From: Candidatus Methylomirabilota bacterium
GTDB lineage: Bacteria; Methylomirabilota; Methylomirabilia; Methylomirabilales; 2-02-FULL-66-22
Reading direction: 5' to 3'
DNA: 9,559 nt
NCBI GenBank assembly: GCA_016209725.1
Contig: JACQVO010000304.1
Coordinates: 1 to 9,559, forward strand
In this document: positions 6,202 through 9,559 of the stretch, one piece after another
Numbering within the stretch: the stretch's first letter is position 1
Layout of the letters: each line of letters opens with the position of its first letter
Notes under the pieces: model-generated
Databases searched by the model: none
Seen by the model: the letters and a program-made list of their open reading frames with translations, nothing else
What the model was told of the DNA's origin: nothing
Position numbers and translations under genes: made by a program

Positions 6202-6609
6202 TCACGGGCGCAGTCTGGCCTCTACAGCCCGGATGTTCTGCTTGGCCTTGGCGGCCAGGTCTCCCTGGGGGCTGTACTTGAGGTAAAGTTTGTACTCGGC
6301 CAGGGCTTTCCGGTACAGCGTCTTGTCGTCCGTACCCAGTTTCGCCTTGGTGTGGTAGGAGAGTGCCAGATTGTAGTGGGCCTCGGCGTAATCCGGCTTC
6401 AACTTGACAGCCTGTTCGTATTCGGCGATCGCCTGGTCCAGGGATTCGAAGACCCGCTCATGGTACATCACGCCGAGTTCGTAGTGGGCCTCTGCTTGCA
6501 TCCGCCGATCCGGGGCCTTGGCCCCGTCCTGGGCCCGGACCAAAGGCGCCAAGGTCAGGAGGAGCGCCAGACCCATTCCCCCCACGCGCCACGTGCCCCC
6601 GTGCCTCAC
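6202..6609 (-). CDS. Periplasmic tetratricopeptide-repeat protein
   Basis: The protein is small and exported, with about two to three TPR units: AEAHYELGVMYHERVFESLD, AIAEYEQAVKLKPDYAEAHY and NLALSYHTKAK...YRKALAEYKLYLKYSP. The consensus spacing (W/L-G-Y-A-P pattern) is plain in the YAEAHYNLALSYH segment. TPRs are protein-protein interaction scaffolds. I chose GTG 6609 as the start because AGGAG lies 10 bases upstream and the product then begins with a standard signal peptide (basic residues, GMGLALLLTLAPL, cleavage after VRA). An in-frame ATG at 6645 would add 12 basic residues but has a poor ribosome site. It lies directly upstream of the M48 protease gene, and M48 proteases of the BepA type themselves often carry TPRs. 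An adaptor role for that protease is a reasonable but unproven inference. Confidence 0.82.
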   Translation of the reverse strand: MRHGGTWRVGGMGLALLLTLAPLVRAQDGAKAPDRRMQAEAHYELGVMYHERVFESLDQAIAEYEQAVKLKPDYAEAHYNLALSYHTKAKLGTDDKTLYRKALAEYKLYLKYSPQGDLAAKAKQNIRAVEARLRP

Positions 6610-6715
6610 CGTCCGCGTTCTCCTCTTTGCTGTCGAGCCGGTCATCCCGTTTTGACATCAGCGGGGCGGACAGCCGGATGTCCCGGAAACGCTCTCCGCC
6701 AGTCGGCAACTCGAA

Positions 6716-6791
6716 TGGAGCCGGCGGGGGGACTTGAACCCTCGACCTGCTGATTACGAATCAGCTGCTCTGCCAACTGAGCTACGCCGGC
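6716..6791 (-). tRNA. tRNA-Thr, anticodon CGT
   Basis: Read on the minus strand, the gene starts GCCGGCG at 6791 and its acceptor closes with CGCCGGC, discriminator T and an encoded CCA (6716-6718). The D-arm reads GTAGCTCAGTTGGCAGAGC. The anticodon stem GCTGA/TCAGC encloses the seven-base loop TTCGTAA, giving anticodon CGT (codon ACG, threonine). The T-arm contains GGGTTCAAGTCCC. All four helices pair well. It lies about 107 bases upstream of the TPR gene on the same strand. No T-rich terminator follows; a small hairpin at 6668-6683 (GGACA/TGTCC) is the only structure in between. Confidence 0.96.
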
Positions 6792-6836
6792 CGAATAATG
6801 TACTCCAATCCGAAAGTACTAATCCGCCAAGGCGCC

Positions 6837-6916
6837 AAGAACGCCAAGCGAAATGGCCTATCTGGGGGAAGGAAGTCAGACTCCTGAAGTCCCCAGGAAT
6901 CGGTTCTTGCGTTCTT
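6837..6916. repeat. Degenerate CGCCAAG-type inverted repeat
   Basis: The left arm aagaacgccaag (6837-6848) and the right arm cttgcgttctt (6906-6916) are reverse complements apart from one missing base. Extra CGCCAAG-like units precede the left arm (ccgccaaggcgccaag, 6824-6839). A small inner hairpin (tcctg...cagga, around 6882-6898) lies between the arms. This has the look of a dispersed intergenic repeat rather than a gene. No reading frame of interest crosses it. Confidence 0.4.
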
Positions 6917-6957
6917 TGACGGAAGGATCGGAACATCTTATCCCTGGCGACCCGGGT

Positions 6958-6986
6958 ACCCAGTCCGCCAGAGGCGGACGCTGGGT
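6958..6986. repeat. Strong GC-rich hairpin
   Basis: The sequence folds into a near-perfect stem: acccag (6958-6963) pairs with ctgggt (6981-6986), and tccgcc (6964-6969) pairs with ggcgga (6973-6978). The loop is three bases (aga), with a two-base bulge at 6979-6980. No T-run follows on either strand, so it is not a textbook intrinsic terminator. It may be a REP-like element or a structured 5' region of a transcript into the nitrilase gene. Confidence 0.5.
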
Positions 6987-7173
6987 GTTCACGGCGGTTC
7001 ACAGTTTTTCTCGGATCAGGCTGTAGTGTAGTCAACTCGCCGGGTGATGGCAAGCCATTTCGTGGCATGTTCGCCTGTTCGGATGGCGGGGCCGGGGGGC
7101 CTGGGGGCGGCGTTCCCCGCTCTTGACCGGAACCCCCGCCGGGGATAAGCTTCCCTTCCACGTTGCTGACACC

Positions 7174-7180
7174 GGGAGGA
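7174..7180 (+). promoter_or_regulatory. Ribosome binding site of the nitrilase gene
   Basis: GGGAGGA sits seven bases before the ATG at 7188, an optimal Shine-Dalgarno sequence and spacing. It fixes the nitrilase start. Confidence 0.8.
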
Positions 7181-7187
7181 CACCATC

Positions 7188-8276
7188 ATGCAGGAGCGGG
7201 TGCGCGTCGGCGCGGCGCAGGTGGCGCCATATTTCTTTGACAAGCGGAGGACGCTGGAGAAAACCGTGCGGGTGATCGAGGAGGCCGGGCGGCTGGGCCT
7301 GGATCTCCTGGTCTTTCCCGAGACCTACTTCGCCGCCTATCCCTTCTGGCGTGGGGCCGTATCGGTCCGCCGCTCCACGGAGCTCATCGTCGAGATGCAG
7401 CGGCACGCCATCCGGACGGACGGGGAGGAGGCGGCCGTCATCGCCGACGCGGCGCGACGCGCCCGGGTGCACTGCGTCGTGGGATGCAACGAGCTGGACG
7501 ACCGGCCGGGGAGCCTCACCCTGTACAACACCCTGCTCTTCGTGGGGCGCGACGGCAAGGTGCTGGGCCGCCACAGGAAGCTCATGCCCACCCACTCGGA
7601 GCGGGTGTACTGGGGGATGGGGGATGCCACCGACATCCGCGTCTTCGGCTTGGACATCGGGACGGTGGGCGGCCTGATCTGCTACGAGCATCACATGACG
7701 CTGCTCCGGGCCGCCATGGCCATCAAGGGCGAGGAGATTCATTGCGCCGTGTGGCCCGGCTGGTGGAGGGTGGACAGACACCTGGGCGCGAAGAGCCCGG
7801 ACCCGGGCGCCGGGACCTGCGACATCGAGCCGGCCATCCGCGAGTACGCCATCGAGAATCAGGTCTTCGTGGTCAGCTCCAGTTGGTTCCTCAAACCGGA
7901 CGACGTGCCAGTCGAGTTGCGCGAGTGCATGCGGTACAACCTGGCGGTGGGCGGCAGTTGCATCGTGAACCCGGCGGGCCTGTACCTGAAGGGGCCCGTC
8001 TTCAACGAGGAGACCATCGTCTGGACCGAGATCGACGCCGAGGAGCGGCGACTGGCCAAGGCGTATTTCGACTGCCTGGGACACTATGCCCGGTTCGACC
8101 TGCTGTCGCTCCACATCCGCGAGGAGGGCTGGACGCCCACGGGTCCGCGCGGACCCACGCCCGCGGCGCCGGAGTTCCCGCGCGACCTGGACCTCCGGCG
8201 GGTGGCGTCTCGGTACGGCGTGCGCGTCGAAGACCTGGAGGCTTACCTGGCTCGGGGCCTGGACCATGCCGAATAG
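7188..8276 (+). CDS. Nitrilase-family carbon-nitrogen hydrolase
   Basis: This 362-residue protein belongs to the nitrilase branch of the C-N hydrolase superfamily. Enzymes of that branch use a Cys-Glu-Lys triad to hydrolyse nitriles to acids or, in some members, to amides. The triad is visible: E45 in LLVFPETYFAAYPFW, K131 in RHRKLMPTHSERVYWG, and C165 in GGLICYEHHM. A second conserved Glu follows the Lys (E138 in the THSER turn). The length and the motifs THSERVYWG and ICYEHHMTLLR resemble true nitrilases and cyanide-converting enzymes more than amidases or beta-ureidopropionase, but the substrate cannot be read from sequence. The C-terminal tail after ~residue 310 is Pro/Arg-rich and is followed by a short helix segment (LEAYLARGL). 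The start is set by a strong ribosome site. The last 11 bases overlap the start of the next gene. Confidence 0.9.
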   Translation: MQERVRVGAAQVAPYFFDKRRTLEKTVRVIEEAGRLGLDLLVFPETYFAAYPFWRGAVSVRRSTELIVEMQRHAIRTDGEEAAVIADAARRARVHCVVGCNELDDRPGSLTLYNTLLFVGRDGKVLGRHRKLMPTHSERVYWGMGDATDIRVFGLDIGTVGGLICYEHHMTLLRAAMAIKGEEIHCAVWPGWWRVDRHLGAKSPDPGAGTCDIEPAIREYAIENQVFVVSSSWFLKPDDVPVELRECMRYNLAVGGSCIVNPAGLYLKGPVFNEETIVWTEIDAEERRLAKAYFDCLGHYARFDLLSLHIREEGWTPTGPRGPTPAAPEFPRDLDLRRVASRYGVRVEDLEAYLARGLDHAE

Positions 8277-8484
8277 GCCGCAGTCCTGGGCTGCCGGAGG
8301 GGCGCGGCGCTGGCTCGGGATCGTTTTCTATCTGGCGGCATTGGGGATCATCGCCATGGTGATCCCCCGGCTCGGGTCGCGCTCCCCCGTCGCCATCGTC
8401 CTGCTGTGCGCCCTGGCGATCCTGACCATGAAGGTCGTGGAGCGCCGGGTCCAGCGGTGGTTCCGGCGCTGGGCCGAGCGGTAG
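8266..8484 (+). CDS. Small two-helix membrane protein
   Basis: The protein has 72 residues with an N-terminal basic, Gly/Ala-rich segment and two hydrophobic helices, WLGIVFYLAALGIIAMVIP (16-34) and PVAIVLLCALAILTM (41-55). The Arg-rich tail (ERRVQRWFRRWAER) by the positive-inside rule should lie in the cytoplasm, as should the basic N-terminus, giving a hairpin in the membrane. The family is not recognised. The ATG at 8266 overlaps the end of the nitrilase gene by 11 bases, so translation is probably coupled. A longer in-frame reading from further upstream lies wholly inside the nitrilase gene and is a shadow. The role is unknown. Confidence 0.6.
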   Translation: MPNRPQSWAAGGARRWLGIVFYLAALGIIAMVIPRLGSRSPVAIVLLCALAILTMKVVERRVQRWFRRWAER

Positions 8485-8614
8485 GCAGGCCGCACCACCG
8501 GGCCCGGAGCGCAACAGTAACCCTGCCCGCTTCCAGCGATGGCCCGCTCGCCCATCGCGGAGTTAAGCCCTCGTTTCCTGTGTTATCATTCCGAAATGTG
8601 GTGGGGGGCAGGTC

Positions 8615-9166
8615 ATGCGCAGGGTACACATCGGCCCATCCGTCTTGGAGCTCGTGGAGGGCGACATCACCCAGCAGGACACGGAGGCCATCGTCAACGC
8701 CGCCAACAGCAGTCTGCTGGGCGGGGGCGGGGTGGACGGGGCGATTCACCGGGCGGGCGGCCCAGAGATCCTGGAGGAATGCCGGAAGATCGGCGGCTGC
8801 CCGACGGGAGAGGCGCGGATCACCACGGGGGGACGCCTCAGGGCCGGTTGGGTGATCCACACCGTGGGACCGGTGTATCGGGACGGCACGCGGGGTGAAC
8901 CGGAGTTGCTGGCGGCCGCCTATCGGAACAGTCTCCGGCTGGCCTCCGAGAAAGGAATCAAGCGCGTCGCCTTCCCCTCCATCAGCACCGGCGCCTACGG
9001 CTACCCCATGGCCGAGGCGGCCCGCGTCGCGCTCTCTACCACGATCGAGTATCTCACGGCACATCCGGAGATTACCCTCATTCGTTTCGTCCTCTTCGGA
9101 GAGTCGGCCTTCCGAACCTATGGGACAGCGCTGGAGGAACTCTTGCCGACGTTGGGGCTCTCGTAG
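8615..9166 (+). CDS. Macro-domain ADP-ribose hydrolase (YmdB/MacroD type)
   Basis: This 183-residue single-domain protein binds ADP-ribose derivatives. Family members deacetylate O-acetyl-ADP-ribose or remove ADP-ribose from proteins or nucleic acids. The MacroD-type signature is complete: EGDITQQDTEAIVNAANSSL (residues 15-34), then the LGGGGVDGAIHRAGG loop with the catalytic-region Asp (GVDGAIH), the GEARIT segment, VIHTVGPVY, and the phosphate loop PSISTGAYGYP. The length is normal for a stand-alone macrodomain. The ATG at 8615 is preceded by a purine run (GGGGGGCAGG) at suitable spacing. It lies 130 bases after the membrane-protein gene, where no terminator is seen, and ends 12 bases before the convergent TctA stop. 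Confidence 0.94.
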   Translation: MRRVHIGPSVLELVEGDITQQDTEAIVNAANSSLLGGGGVDGAIHRAGGPEILEECRKIGGCPTGEARITTGGRLRAGWVIHTVGPVYRDGTRGEPELLAAAYRNSLRLASEKGIKRVAFPSISTGAYGYPMAEAARVALSTTIEYLTAHPEITLIRFVLFGESAFRTYGTALEELLPTLGLS

Positions 9167-9178
9167 TGCCCCCGGCGA

Positions 9179-9559
9179 TCAGGCGGAAGAGGGGGAACGC
9201 GCGATCCGGCGGAGGAGGATGGGGTAGAGGGGCGCCAGCCAGGTGAGGATGGTCAGGACGGCCAGGATGGCCGCGGTCGGGCGGGTGAAGAACTGCGTGA
9301 GGTCCCACTGGGTCTTGATCATGCTGACCATGAAGTTCTGCTCGACGATGGGGCCGAGGACCATGCCCAGGACGATGGGTGCCACCGGGATGCCGTTGGC
9401 CTCGAAGAAGTACCCGAGAATGCCCATGGCCAGCATGATCCCCACGTCGAAGAGGCTGTTGTTGATGGCAAAGGAGCCCACGATGCAGAACATCAGGATG
9501 GCCGACATGAGAATATTGCGCGGTACCCGCAGCATGGTGCTGCTGACCTTGATGGCCAG
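9179..9559 (-). CDS. tctA: TctA-family tripartite tricarboxylate transporter permease, C-terminal part
   Basis: The frame enters from the right edge of the window and stops at 9179-9181, so about 126 C-terminal residues of a roughly 500-residue protein are present. It carries the typical TctA end: hydrophobic helices (SAILMFCIVGSFAI, VGIMLAMGILGYFFE), the GIPVAPIVLGMVLGPIVEQNF block, and a final helix (AAILAVLTILTWLAPLYPIL) with a basic tail. TctA is the large membrane subunit of TctABC carriers, which take up citrate or other carboxylates with a periplasmic binding protein (TctC) and a small subunit (TctB). Those genes would be expected upstream, beyond the window. It is convergent with the macro-domain gene. 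Confidence 0.93.
   Translation of the reverse strand: MAIKVSSTMLRVPRNILMSAILMFCIVGSFAINNSLFDVGIMLAMGILGYFFEANGIPVAPIVLGMVLGPIVEQNFMVSMIKTQWDLTQFFTRPTAAILAVLTILTWLAPLYPILLRRIARSPSSA

Larger units (their letters stand above)
6792..7187. other. Gene-free stretch between tRNA-Thr and the nitrilase gene
   Basis: This stretch of about 400 bases separates divergent transcription units. It contains the CGCCAAG inverted repeat and the strong hairpin described separately. On its minus side, next to the tRNA, there is an AT-rich patch (6794-6818) where a promoter for the tRNA and the genes behind it would be expected, but I see no convincing -35/-10 pair. I see no plausible coding frame or RNA gene. 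Confidence 0.5.

Noticed and set aside
5139..6281. A 380-codon plus-strand open frame
   Set aside because: It is antisense to the M48 protease gene, which has all its catalytic motifs; the antisense product resembles no protein.
7032..8267. A 411-codon minus-strand open frame
   Set aside because: It is antisense to the nitrilase gene, which has an intact triad and a strong ribosome site. The product is His/Pro/Gly-rich with no motif.
8560..8600. Possible promoter for the macro-domain gene (TTAAGC ... TATCAT)
   Set aside because: The spacing is about 15 bases and the match to -35 is poor; not distinguishable from chance.

Overview
The window comes from a high-G+C bacterium. The gene set (UbiE/MenG methyltransferase, Tat-exported M48 protease with LysM, tripartite tricarboxylate transporter permease, nitrilase) suits a soil or subsurface lineage such as Methylomirabilota/Rokubacteria or a related group. 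That placement is inference from gene content and base composition, not from a marker gene. Most genes lie on the minus strand.

Left part (1-3141), visibly less G+C-rich than the rest, looks like an accessory islet. At the left edge is the C-terminal tail of an insertion-sequence transposase on the plus strand. It runs head-on into a minus-strand SF2 helicase gene of the type found in restriction-like phage-defence proteins (type ISP/LlaGI-like). All core helicase motifs are intact. However, the N-terminus begins abruptly inside what looks like the tail of an Mrr-like nuclease domain, and the C-terminus reads through into the antisense of the transposase, so the gene is probably a remnant. 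Upstream of it on the same strand are two unrecognised genes (a probable exported protein and a 181-residue protein). Before those is a small AF2212/DUF104-type antitoxin-like gene that overlaps the 181-residue gene. The usual PIN-domain toxin is absent, so the overlapping gene is a candidate non-canonical partner.

Middle part (3316-6791), all minus strand, is housekeeping. In transcription order it holds tRNA-Thr(CGT), a periplasmic TPR protein, a Tat-exported M48 metalloprotease with a LysM domain, a DapA-superfamily lyase whose catalytic relay residues differ from true DapA, and a UbiE/MenG quinone methyltransferase. The TPR, protease and lyase genes are tightly spaced and probably co-transcribed. 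Short GGCAA-rich and CGCCAAG-type inverted repeats sit in the gaps on either side of this block.

Right part (6792-9559): after a gene-free stretch with repeats and a strong hairpin come three plus-strand genes: a nitrilase-family enzyme, a 72-residue two-helix membrane protein overlapping its end, and a macro-domain (ADP-ribose) hydrolase. The window ends in the C-terminal part of a TctA permease that converges with the macro gene.

No CRISPR array, rRNA gene or riboswitch was seen. The most interesting material is the left islet: a decayed helicase of defence type next to an antitoxin-like gene with an unknown overlapping partner.
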